Assembly (NCBI RefSeq): GCF_003852525.1
Contig: NZ_QAJL01000007.1
Location: 1-64,000, forward strand
From: Pedobacter sp. KBW06
GTDB lineage: Bacteria; Bacteroidota; Bacteroidia; Sphingobacteriales; Sphingobacteriaceae
DNA length: 64,000 nucleotides
Direction: 5' to 3'
The notes beneath the pieces were generated by a model that worked only from the letters and a program-made list of their open reading frames with translations, made no database searches and was not told where the DNA came from. The position numbers and the translations under genes are program-made. Of the stretch, positions 47,894 to 55,842 are shown in pieces. How positions within the stretch are numbered: the first letter of the stretch is position 1; the number at the start of each line of letters is the position of its first letter.

Positions 47894-49183
47894 TTAATTC
47901 CTCACAGTTAGCCTCCTTTCTGTTAATGTTACCTTTACTTTTTTAGTAGTTTCCAGCATATCGATGATGGTTGATAGCGGTTGCGAACGGGATATCATGC
48001 CGCTGAAATGTAGCTTTCCAAGTTCAGGCGGGCATTCGATCTCGATATCGTACCAGCGCGCTACTTTGCGTAAAACACTTTGCAGGGGTTCCCCTTTAAA
48101 TACAAAGTCGCCGGTTATCCAGGCCAGATAGGTTGATGCATCTACTTGTCTCACTGATATATCATCGGCTACCAATGCCTGTTCTCCCGGCATCAATACT
48201 ACCGACTTACCCCTGTCTGACTTTACACGTACCCTACCCTCTGTAAGCGTAGTCACGATATAGGGTTCTTCAGGATAAGCGTTGACATTAAAATGCGTAC
48301 CCAACACCTGTATCTCCTGTCTGTTGGTTTCTACGTAAAACGGTACCCGACCATGCTGACCTGAACCATTGGGAAAGGAAAGTTTAGCGATTTCAAAATA
48401 AACTTCGCCTGTCATTTTCACCCTGCGTTCTTTGCTTGCGAAACGCAGGGGATAGTTTAAAGACGAACCGGCATTCAGCCAGGCTTTGGATCCATCGGGC
48501 AAAGTAACACGGTATTGTCCGCCATTCGGGGTGGTCACCGTATTATATTCCTTCTCTGATGCAGTCCGTCCGTTACTGGCATGGTAGACAATATCACCAT
48601 CACTTTTTTTCTCCACCTGAACACCATTTTGAAGTTTAAGGGTCGTTCCGACAGTGATGTCTGAAAGTTTTATCACCTTACCGTCGGCCAGCGCCAATAG
48701 CGCGTTATCAGCACCCGGCTCTATTTTAACTGTGTGTTTCGCCAACTGTTCTTTTTCACTGTGTAAGCCGAGTGTCTTCCAGAGTAATACGGAGGATCCG
48801 ACCAGGAGGATTATTGCCGCAGCAAACTTCATCAACCAGGGAAGGCTTCTTACAGGGGCAGTCCCCGTATCAGCGCTTGGGTATTCGTTTACATCCTGTT
48901 GTGTCGCCCCGACATTTTGATAGCGTTCTTCAGCCGGCTTACCAAATGGTGTGCCTGAAGCTGTTTTTTGAATATGAAACCTCTGTTTGAAATTCTCCAG
49001 GTCGGCATTATCCACTGACATTTGGGTATCTGATTGAATGTCGGGCCATGCTTCCCGAAGACAGTCCTCCACATATTCGGCATCGCTGTTCATCGCCAAA
49101 TACATTTGGATCAGTTCACGCTCGCTGGATGAACATTCTCCTCTAAAATATCTGATCAGTATTATTCTTGATGGTCGTTCCAT
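47894..49183 (-). CDS. FecR-family anti-sigma factor/sensor
   Basis: 429 residues. The cytoplasmic N-terminus (LIRYFRGECSSSERELIQ) is the sigma-binding part; a TM helix (LMKFAAAIILLVGSSVLLW) follows at ~130; the periplasmic FecR domain (TPNGGQYRVTLPDGSKAWLNAGS, VKMTGEVYFEI, IQVLGTHFNVNAY) and a C-terminal DUF4974/STN-like domain (PLQSVLRKVARWYDIEIE ... LETTKKVKVTL) complete it. It holds the ECF sigma factor inactive until the TonB receptor signals. Gene order sigma - fecR - STN receptor is the classical one. Confidence 0.93.
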   Translation of the reverse strand: MERPSRIILIRYFRGECSSSERELIQMYLAMNSDAEYVEDCLREAWPDIQSDTQMSVDNADLENFKQRFHIQKTASGTPFGKPAEERYQNVGATQQDVNEYPSADTGTAPVRSLPWLMKFAAAIILLVGSSVLLWKTLGLHSEKEQLAKHTVKIEPGADNALLALADGKVIKLSDITVGTTLKLQNGVQVEKKSDGDIVYHASNGRTASEKEYNTVTTPNGGQYRVTLPDGSKAWLNAGSSLNYPLRFASKERRVKMTGEVYFEIAKLSFPNGSGQHGRVPFYVETNRQEIQVLGTHFNVNAYPEEPYIVTTLTEGRVRVKSDRGKSVVLMPGEQALVADDISVRQVDASTYLAWITGDFVFKGEPLQSVLRKVARWYDIEIECPPELGKLHFSGMISRSQPLSTIIDMLETTKKVKVTLTERRLTVRN

Positions 49184-49354
49184 TGTTTCTTCATTGCCGG
49201 GACTAAGGCGTTCTGCAATAAAGAATCCGAAAAGGAGCTTGTATAACTAATCAAAAATTGGATTTAATGGTTTAATAACAAACCGCTATCGGTTGTTCAT
49301 AATTTATTAACATGAAGAAGCGAGTTGTTCAACAGAGATTTTGAAGAATCGTTA

Positions 49355-49945
49355 CTAAAAAATGGGCAGGATTAAAGCATTGGTTAGTAAAAGCACGACC
49401 AATGAACCAGGACACTCTTTTAGTTCCTGACGCAACACCTTCAACGCCGAAGTAATATGGTTATTTACCGTGTATACAGACAGTCCCATCTTATCAGCAA
49501 TTTCCTGCTGACTCATATCATAGTCCCGGCTATAGACGAAGGCTTCACGTTGTCTGGGGTGGAGTTTGGTTAGTGCTGCCTGATACCTTGTCTTCAAATC
49601 CTGAAGATCAAGTTCCGGATGATCTATGGTGCCCAGTTCATTTAATATCTGATCCTCGATTTGCACCGTTATAAAAACACTTTTGCGGGCATGTCTGACA
49701 ATTTGCTGGCGTAGAATTCCGAAAAGATAATCGTCAAATTTGAGCACATGGGATAGTTGATCTTTGTGCTGCCATATTTTTAAGAAAACATTCATTACCA
49801 ATTCTTCGGCATCTTCTTTATTGGACAACATTTTTTGGCAGGCCGCCATAAGACGCGGATAGTAATGATTTATAATGATGTTAAAAGCAAGGTCATTACC
49901 TGTCAACCAATCTGCAAGATAATTCTCAACGTGCTTTTTCTCCAT
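49355..49945 (-). CDS. ECF-type RNA polymerase sigma-70 factor
   Basis: 196 residues. Region 2 (NHYYPRLMAACQKML, EDAEELVMNVFLKIWQ) and region 4 (LHPRQREAFVYSRDYDMSQQ, GLSVYTVNNHITSALKVLR) are intact. The end is unusual for a cytoplasmic factor: a hydrophobic tail of ~17 residues (SLVVLLLTNALILPIF), common in Bacteroidota FecI-like factors. The -7-like box at 49966-49973 lies just upstream. It should drive transcription of the downstream fecR/receptor operon when FecR releases it. Confidence 0.93.
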   Translation of the reverse strand: MEKKHVENYLADWLTGNDLAFNIIINHYYPRLMAACQKMLSNKEDAEELVMNVFLKIWQHKDQLSHVLKFDDYLFGILRQQIVRHARKSVFITVQIEDQILNELGTIDHPELDLQDLKTRYQAALTKLHPRQREAFVYSRDYDMSQQEIADKMGLSVYTVNNHITSALKVLRQELKECPGSLVVLLLTNALILPIF

Positions 49946-49965
49946 TTCATTTAATAAGGGCGGTG

Positions 49966-49973
49966 CAAAGGTA
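49966..49973 (-). promoter_or_regulatory. -7 element of the sigma factor gene
   Basis: On the minus strand TACCTTTG is an exact match to TAnnTTTG, ending 20 bases upstream of the sigma start codon at 49945. The expected -33 TTG was not found at the usual distance, so promoter strength may need an activator. Confidence 0.5.
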
Positions 49974-50129
49974 ATGTGTGGAGGACCAGAGAATGATTAT
50001 TTCTATATTAACTTATTATTAATAGTGTTGCTCGCAAGAACCGTGGCGGGTAGGCGTACTGGGGTCAGGTTAGGATTATAAAACATATTACATGGGCGCT
50101 AAGTGGGTGCTTTTCAACCCAAATTATAG

Positions 50130-50166
50130 CCTCCAGAATTAATGTCTGGAGGTATTTGCTTTTTTA
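50130..50166 (+). terminator. intrinsic terminator with no recognisable upstream gene
   Basis: CCTCCAGA (50130-50137), loop ATTAATG, TCTGGAGG (50145-50152), followed on the plus strand by TATTTGCTTTTTT. The ~180 bases before it (from ~49950) hold no protein-coding gene, so a small RNA ending here is possible. Confidence 0.5.
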
Positions 50167-50181
50167 GGCATCGTTTTCCAG

Positions 50182-50334
50182 TTATATGCAAAAGTATTGT
50201 GTTTTAATGATAGGCGGATAATAGTCCAGAATCAGGGGCTGCCTCCCGGTAGCAAGTAATTTCTTTCTAAGTTTGTCGTATTGATCATAAGCAAAACCGT
50301 CGATAAACCAGTAATCTGTAATCTGTATTGGCAT
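50182..50334 (-). CDS. small open frame, possible 50-residue protein or gene remnant
   Basis: 50 residues with a protein-like composition (TDYWFIDGFAYDQYDKLRKK near the start, LILDYYPPII near the end), which is more ordered than random AT-rich sequence. No family recognised. It may be a short gene or the stump of a longer one. Confidence 0.25.
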   Translation of the reverse strand: MPIQITDYWFIDGFAYDQYDKLRKKLLATGRQPLILDYYPPIIKTQYFCI

Positions 50335-50675
50335 ATTCAGTTAAAAATGCGAAAATCCAATTTCTAATATTGGTCAAATCTAAAGACTGAGCAATCAAAT
50401 TAGTTTGTGCAATTACATTTGTTGGAAGCGTTACGAATATTTATTGAAACCTAACGAATATCAAACGAGCCTTGCATTCCCAAGTGTTTAGGCTCAACTT
50501 TAAAATAAACTATGGCGATAGTGCTAGCAAATTAAATTTATACCGCAGTAGTTAGCAATTTATATTAATATTTTTTGTAGACGTATAACTGATTTTCTAT
50601 AAATAGCAATTTAACCAAAACCCAAACGCCAGGGTAAGTTGGCGCTTATTAGTCAAATATTAAATTTCAACAAAA

Positions 50676-50888
50676 ATGACAGATTTAAAAGAAATGCAAA
50701 AAAGCTTGTCTTCATTGGAAAACAAGAAGCTAGATTTACAAAGTTATAAAGCTGTATTAGGTGGTTTAGCTGGGGGGCCGAAGTATATCGTGTCTAACCT
50801 TACAGACGAAAACGGATGTCAATTGGTCGATTACTATTATGATGGCAAATGGTGTGCTAGATTTAGCGATTGTAAAAATCAATATTGA
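50676..50888 (+). CDS. GG-leader peptide (TIGR04149-like natural product precursor), orphan
   Basis: 70 residues. The leader LENKKLDLQSYKAVLGG (15-31) fits the GG-Bacteroidales natural-product precursor pattern (Leu-x-Leu ... Lys-x-Val-x-Gly-Gly), where cleavage after Gly-Gly releases the core. The putative core of 39 residues carries three Cys (NGC, WCA, DCK) and an aromatic stretch (DYYYDGKWC). No LanB, radical-SAM, ABC-peptidase or transporter gene lies within the window, so a remote enzyme would have to mature and export it. It has its own leader and a downstream hairpin. Confidence 0.65.
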   Translation: MTDLKEMQKSLSSLENKKLDLQSYKAVLGGLAGGPKYIVSNLTDENGCQLVDYYYDGKWCARFSDCKNQY

Positions 50889-51050
50889 TAATAATCAATT
50901 CAATGTAATAAAAATTAAGTGGTATGAAGAGCTTCTCTTTTAAAAAAACGAAAAGCTTTCAGACTTAAATTTTATTAGCGGTGAAGATTGAGCTCATCGA
51001 ACTATAGTTGATTTAATTTTCCTAAATAACATAGTTTTTTAAATAAAAAA

Positions 51051-51081
51051 GCCCCCAAAAAGTGTCTAACTTTTTGGGGGC
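51051..51081. terminator. strong terminator hairpin after the GG-leader peptide gene
   Basis: Perfect 13-bp stem GCCCCCAAAAAGT (51051-51063) / ACTTTTTGGGGGC (51069-51081), 5-base loop. The T-run lies on the minus-strand side (AAATAAAAAA before the hairpin), so it works best leftward, but the stem should stop transcripts in both directions. Confidence 0.7.
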
Positions 51082-51141
51082 ACTTCATTATAGGGCTTTT
51101 TAAAATCTATAAAAATTTAAAATCCAAATCAGCAAATGACA

Positions 51142-51231
51142 TTAAATATGCCTAAAAATCGAGAAATAACCACGAATGAACGGTTTTCCGCAGTGTTCAC
51201 ATATTCTTTGGATGTTGATGTTTGAACTCAT
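51142..51231 (-). pseudogene. truncated N-terminus of an excisionase-like zinc-ribbon/HTH protein
   Basis: From the ATG at 51231 the reading frame gives MSSNINIQRICEHCGKPFI, the opening of the Bacteroidota mobile-element HTH/excisionase family, whose members normally continue with a second Cys pair (YCS...C) and an HTH of ~80 residues. Here the match stops after PFI and the frame ends 10 codons later at 51142. This is a broken remnant, too short to be functional, and it marks past integration or excision at this spot. Confidence 0.55.
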
Positions 51232-51328
51232 TGTCTTCTTTTTTGTTCCTTCTCATTATCCCGCAGGCATCATTTTCTCGCTTAAATCATCGGTAGTTAT
51301 CTCTCCTATTTTTTGTCCTTTCTAGGGT

Positions 51329-51378
51329 AATTAAAGATAATTAAGAGGAATTAAGGGTAATTAGATGACATTAAGCAC
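51329..51378. repeat. five AATTAA-type units in 10-bp phase
   Basis: Units begin at 51329 (AATTAAAGAT), 51339 (AATTAAGAGG), 51349 (AATTAAGGGT), 51359 (AATTAGATGA) and 51369 (CATTAAGCAC), each exactly 10 bases apart, so one face of the helix carries all of them. It lies ~100 bases upstream of the excisionase stump. Confidence 0.6.
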
Positions 51379-51919
51379 AATGTTTTACCCTGTGTTTTTT
51401 TGAGGGCAAAATTTTGCACTTGAGGAACAAATGTGTAAAAAACTATGGCAATTATCCAAGAATTTGGACAAAAGAAAAACACACAACTTACTAAAAATAA
51501 ACCACTTACTGTTAATTATTCAACATGATTATTCGTAATTATACAGGGCTATTTCCCAATACACAAATTACAATCCACTATTAACCAATGGATTGTTAAA
51601 AATAAGTAACATTTTAGCTTAAAGGGAAATCATCAGTGGTTATCTATCCGGTTATGTTTATAACTTATGTAAATACACTGTTTTTAAAGCAGTTATCAAT
51701 ATGATGTAACAGAAAAAACTAGATAAATAATCGACTTCAAATTAAGAGCCCAAACAGGTTTTAAATAACAATGTTATATTAGCAAACACATATCATTTTG
51801 GTAAATTGATGCTTAACTGTATTAAATTAAAGTTTTTAATCATTCGATTAATCAGAATTTGCATGGTAGCCCGGACCAATCGGATTTAATTTTAGTATAT
51901 TGAAAAATATCTCATTTTA

Positions 51920-53632
51920 ATGCTAAATATTTCTATTGACCAGCCAATAAAGACGGTAGGCCATCAATACCGAATCCTAGACAAATTACTGAAGAAAATT
52001 CCCCAAGCGGTTTTGTTCGGGAATTCCAGACAGGATATCTGCTATCAAGCACTCCGTCATTTCGATTTTAGTCCACCTATCAACAACGATTATCATCAAA
52101 TTGAAAAGGCCGCTGGCAAGGTATTGGAACTCCTGGGTCTTGATCAGGATTATTTTAATGAGTATGAAAAAGACAATAAGTCTGTTATAGACAGGTTTAT
52201 GCATCATTTCTTGGAGTTAAAGGACCTTCCTGGAACTCATTTGGCGATATTGAAAAATAAAGTTTCAGCTGACCTTGTTACCATCAATGAAATGATTGAC
52301 AAGTACGAAGCAATTGCATTCATACAGGAAAATAGGAAAGCGAGAAATCAAACTGAATTAACGCAAAAAGAATTTTACGAGCGCTGCCTCGCTGAGCGGA
52401 ACAAAATCAGACAACACCTGCGGTATGGCTTGAAAAAGCGGGCACTGTCAAAGGCAGGTACATTTACTACAATTGGAGGTATCGGGTTCCTCTTGGATGC
52501 TGAATTTGACCGACCATACAGCCTCCAGTGGTACCAAGCTGAAAAATATTTTGACTACCAACAGATTGATACGGTGACACACCGGCTTTTACCAATACCC
52601 ATCCGCATCGCCAGAGAATTGATGCGAACCTATAGACGCAGCAAAACCGAATTCTACAGTGAACTTCAAGAACACAGACCAATAAACAACGTGTTGCTGC
52701 AATTAAAGGCCTCGGCGGAATTTCTGCCATTTATCCCTCAACAAAGGAATGAGATATTTAAGGAATTAATAGGCTTGTTTAATGACTCAAGGTTCTATGG
52801 CTTTTATGCCCTGGGCATGACCCAGATAGAAGGGCTCTTCACAGACATGTGCCAGCTATGTTCGCCAGGGATGGAAAATAAGTCCCTCCCTCTGAAAGTT
52901 GCGGCGATCAAACCCTTTGCAGGAGTAGGAATATCTAGGCTAGACTATTTTAATCACCACTTGCCACATCTGCGTAACCGTTTTCTGCATCATGGAACTG
53001 ATCAGACAGAAGAGATTGAAAACCTATGCAAGGATCTCATCTATGATCTCGAGGAGGTTCTGACTATATTTAATAAATTGGAACTGGATGTTATTAAGTT
53101 TTTAAAGACAATTAGACAGCGTGATATTGTATCTTTCAATTCTCTGATGGACCTGACCACCTATTTTAAGTTGTTTTTATCGCTTAAACGTAAAGATCAA
53201 TTAAAGTATTTCAGTGTTGAAATTCAGAGCTTCCACCACGTATTCATACCCGGACTTCTGGAAGAAATCATTCAGGAAATGGCAGACAATTATCAAAAAG
53301 AGATGAATGAAATCGTTCCTGTTATAGATTTTCTGCTGAACCGAAACAAATCCGACTTCAAAAACATTAAGATCTCAGAAATGGGAGCAAAACTTATCAG
53401 GATTAAAAAAAGAATGGCTGCAAATCTGGAACGTGGTCTTAGAGATCAGATAATGAATGTTTTTGAACTGTGTTATTTCCTGAGCTTTTGGAAAAAAGTT
53501 CTTGACCCGAATGCGATTGAACCTTCGGTTAAGAATGAGATTGAATTACTGAGCTTGAAAGTAAAACCTGAAGCGAAAAAACTACAGATGCTGGTTAGAA
53601 TTTCTGGTGCGGAACAATCCTATTTCAAATGA
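51920..53632 (+). CDS. HEPN-like large helical protein, probable defence gene
   Basis: 570 residues, mostly alpha-helical, no signal peptide or TM segment. I see no named family. A candidate HEPN ribonuclease motif R-x4-H lies at Arg352 in PHLRNRFLHHG, preceded by a helix (YGFYALGMTQIEGLFTDM) as in HEPN domains of surface-exclusion or abortive-infection proteins. N-terminal half (1-250) is coiled-coil rich. First gene beyond the excisionase stump and 116 bases upstream of the ART-like gene, same strand. A role in phage defence is an inference from neighbourhood. Confidence 0.6.
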   Translation: MLNISIDQPIKTVGHQYRILDKLLKKIPQAVLFGNSRQDICYQALRHFDFSPPINNDYHQIEKAAGKVLELLGLDQDYFNEYEKDNKSVIDRFMHHFLELKDLPGTHLAILKNKVSADLVTINEMIDKYEAIAFIQENRKARNQTELTQKEFYERCLAERNKIRQHLRYGLKKRALSKAGTFTTIGGIGFLLDAEFDRPYSLQWYQAEKYFDYQQIDTVTHRLLPIPIRIARELMRTYRRSKTEFYSELQEHRPINNVLLQLKASAEFLPFIPQQRNEIFKELIGLFNDSRFYGFYALGMTQIEGLFTDMCQLCSPGMENKSLPLKVAAIKPFAGVGISRLDYFNHHLPHLRNRFLHHGTDQTEEIENLCKDLIYDLEEVLTIFNKLELDVIKFLKTIRQRDIVSFNSLMDLTTYFKLFLSLKRKDQLKYFSVEIQSFHHVFIPGLLEEIIQEMADNYQKEMNEIVPVIDFLLNRNKSDFKNIKISEMGAKLIRIKKRMAANLERGLRDQIMNVFELCYFLSFWKKVLDPNAIEPSVKNEIELLSLKVKPEAKKLQMLVRISGAEQSYFK

Positions 53633-53748
53633 GATAAAAACCTCTTATCAGAATATCATCATAGATCAACCTTCTTAAATTGAAGATAGCAAATGGGTAA
53701 TCAATTTCATTTTATCGAACTTTAGCAAAAATTTACCTCCGACAACAT

Positions 53749-54405
53749 ATGTATTTTCAAAAAGCACTTAAGGGCATTAACGGAATCGACCAGGCTACTG
53801 CACAGCACATCGTTGACAACGGCCTCATGAGCAACTGGTGGCGCAAAGCAGGAACCATAAAAGTTGCAGATCAAAAGCAACTACTAAACTACGCGAACGC
53901 CGATCTTCATCTCAACCATTATAACGAACCCATACCAGCGGGACATCTGCTGTCTCCTTACGGCGGATCCTATGGCAGCGTCAGCCCCTTTATCTCCACC
54001 ACAGCCGGAGCAATACAGCGCGACAAAGACAAAGGAACGAACATATTCTTCGATCCCTTTCTGACAGCACTACGCTTTGCCACAAAGCAGTACCGATCCA
54101 CCGGATACATCTTCTACTGTTACCTGCTGACAATAGGCAAAGCCGCGATCGAAATGGAACAGTTTTCAGAGGAAATACGGGAACTGCACATTTACAGAGA
54201 TTATCTTCCCTATCATTCTCAAGGCGAGATCATGGCTAAGATCATCATCCCCTCTGTTCAGATAGAAATGGCAGTGGAATATAACGGGCCGGAAGCCAAA
54301 GCAGCGCTTAAAGCCAAAACCATCCCTGTTCCGACAAATCGCATCATCAATACTACCTACCTTCCACCGGAAAAGTATTCCAACATCAGGGAGGTCCTCT
54401 CATGA
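53749..54405 (+). CDS. ADP-ribosyltransferase-like protein (ART fold candidate)
   Basis: 218 residues. The order of motifs suggests an ART fold: His66 in PAGHLLSPYGG, the block SPFISTTAGA (79-88) in place of the STS strand, TALRFAT (106-112) as the following helix, and Glu160 in HSQGEIMAKIIIP at the edge of the last strand. A canonical Arg at the first position is not seen, so the enzyme would be of the His-type, or inactive. It overlaps the next gene by 4 bases (ATGA), the arrangement of a toxin and its partner. Identification is from motif geometry, not from a known family. Confidence 0.5.
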   Translation: MYFQKALKGINGIDQATAQHIVDNGLMSNWWRKAGTIKVADQKQLLNYANADLHLNHYNEPIPAGHLLSPYGGSYGSVSPFISTTAGAIQRDKDKGTNIFFDPFLTALRFATKQYRSTGYIFYCYLLTIGKAAIEMEQFSEEIRELHIYRDYLPYHSQGEIMAKIIIPSVQIEMAVEYNGPEAKAALKAKTIPVPTNRIINTTYLPPEKYSNIREVLS

Positions 54406-55187
54406 GCAACTACGCAGAAATGCTCGGGCTTGACCCCGAAGCTGTCTTGACTATGGCAGAAACCTATTCCGGCTACGCTGCAGCCCGGGAAGAAACAGAT
54501 CAACCCGCCTATAATCGGGAATGGATCGCCAGCTCCTGGCTCATCGGCGCAGTATTCCAGACCCTGATCGAACCCTCAGCCGCAAAACCCATGTTCCAAC
54601 AGGCCGCATGGAATTATGCGATGCTGGGAATGCCCATATGGCGCATCTGCCAGGTCTGCGCAGGAAAAGAAAGAGACCAGATCAATGAGCAAATCTCAGC
54701 CAAAACGTATCCCGATGACGAAGATGCTTTTTATCAAACGCTGCAGAGAGAATTTCGACGCAGCCCCAGCCGTGAAACAAACGGCAGCTATTTCCAGCAG
54801 AACAAACTGGAAAACGAACTTTTCGGAACCATTCCGAACCTGCACATCCCCTACGGACTGGTCTTGCAAGCGATCAATGACAGCAACCAGTGGTACAGTG
54901 AAAAACAGCCAAAGCTGCAGAATTTCAAACAGGTCGCAAGGCGGATGAACGAGATCACTGACCTGTACCGTTCAGATGAATATTACTGGCAAAACCTCCA
55001 GGGACAAATCATTCCATTTGAACCGGCTGCCATTGCCATCAGCATAGTCTTCGTCAAAAAATGGCTGGAAAGTGGCAACAAACTGGAAACACTGATCAAA
55101 AATTCCGGTTTGCAGAAACGACAAAGCTTGTTATTGGAGATTGCTGCTGAACTATTAGAGAAACCAGATAAGTTAGATCAATACTGA
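54402..55187 (+). CDS. helical partner protein of the ART-like gene
   Basis: 261 residues, rich in Trp and Tyr and almost entirely alpha-helical (AMLGMPIWRICQVC, YGLVLQAINDSNQWYSE). No family recognised. Its start overlaps the ART-like gene by 4 bases, so the two are translationally coupled; as the second gene of such a pair it could be an antitoxin or immunity protein, a regulator or a second effector. Its stop is 7 bases from that of the convergent HEPN-like gene. Confidence 0.55.
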   Translation: MSNYAEMLGLDPEAVLTMAETYSGYAAAREETDQPAYNREWIASSWLIGAVFQTLIEPSAAKPMFQQAAWNYAMLGMPIWRICQVCAGKERDQINEQISAKTYPDDEDAFYQTLQREFRRSPSRETNGSYFQQNKLENELFGTIPNLHIPYGLVLQAINDSNQWYSEKQPKLQNFKQVARRMNEITDLYRSDEYYWQNLQGQIIPFEPAAIAISIVFVKKWLESGNKLETLIKNSGLQKRQSLLLEIAAELLEKPDKLDQY

Positions 55188-55194
55188 TCAAGTT

Positions 55195-55842
55195 TTAAAA
55201 TTGCTGTAAACCTTCCTTTGGCGGCACGAATGAATTTGCCGCCAATTCCTCAAAATTTGTCCCTAATGTTTCTTCCTTTAGTCTCACGAAGCTTTTTTTT
55301 AGCCGTTCTGTGACATAGTCATCCACAAAAGCCACCAATAGCCTGAAATTTAGCAGCTGTGAATCCAGATCATTCAAGAATACAATATTTTCATAGATCT
55401 GGCGAGTGACCCGCTGATCAAGGTCTAATGCTACCGCAATCACATTCTGTTCCCATCCCTCTCCCCCACCATGCGCCACATATTTATTGCGCTGCTGGAT
55501 CAGCCTATCATGTTCTTCCCGGACTTCCTTTGGTAGATCTTTGAGCGCCTCAATTTTCAGGCTAGAACCACGCCCTTCTGCCTGCGCGTAACACTTGGCA
55601 TAAGTGATGATCGCAAAAAATGACAGGCTTTGCTTGATGATCTTATTTTCAACCCCAGCTTCCAGCAATGTCAAAGTCTCCTTAACCAGGTCAAGGTCCT
55701 TTTTGATCAGACAAAGGGCCGAGTAATTGCGTGCCAGCTTGGTTTTCAGCAATGCAATCGACCTAATTTCGTTATGCTCATTGGCCAGCACCCTGACATA
55801 ACCTTCATTTTCGACAAAATGGTAATACGGTCTCATTTCCAT
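55195..55842 (-). CDS. HEPN-like protein, third gene of the BECR-ART-HEPN operon
   Basis: 215 residues, all-alpha. LIQQRNKYVAHGG gives Arg118-Asn and His124 (R-x5-H), the HEPN ribonuclease signature, preceded by long helices (AIITYAKCYAQAEG) and followed by a C-terminal helical bundle. HEPN proteins act as RNases in toxin-antitoxin and abortive-infection systems, or as inactive partners. The ATG shares its first base with the ART-like stop (TGATG), so the two genes are translationally coupled. It may be the antitoxin-like member or a second effector. Confidence 0.6.
   Translation of the reverse strand: MEMRPYYHFVENEGYVRVLANEHNEIRSIALLKTKLARNYSALCLIKKDLDLVKETLTLLEAGVENKIIKQSLSFFAIITYAKCYAQAEGRGSSLKIEALKDLPKEVREEHDRLIQQRNKYVAHGGGEGWEQNVIAVALDLDQRVTRQIYENIVFLNDLDSQLLNFRLLVAFVDDYVTERLKKSFVRLKEETLGTNFEELAANSFVPPKEGLQQF

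Larger units (their letters stand above)
49946..50675. other. long intergenic region between the sigma gene and the GG-leader peptide gene
   Basis: 730 bases. It holds the sigma -7 box at 49966, a hairpin with U-tract at 50130-50166 (plus strand) with no obvious gene before it, a 50-codon minus-strand open frame at 50182-50334 and an AT-rich leader before 50676. No tRNA, rRNA or riboswitch was recognised. Confidence 0.6.
50889..51919. other. island-border region without intact genes
   Basis: About 1 kb. It contains the hairpin at 51051-51081, the excisionase stump at 51142-51231, the phased AATTAA array at 51329-51378 and a 27-codon frame at 51445-51528 that I do not recognise. The rest is AT-rich. 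It separates the surface operon and peptide gene from the defence-like genes that start at 51920. Confidence 0.55.

Noticed and set aside
50182..50334. The 50-codon frame as an antitoxin gene
   Set aside because: No DNA-binding or toxin-binding feature is visible and no toxin gene is next to it.
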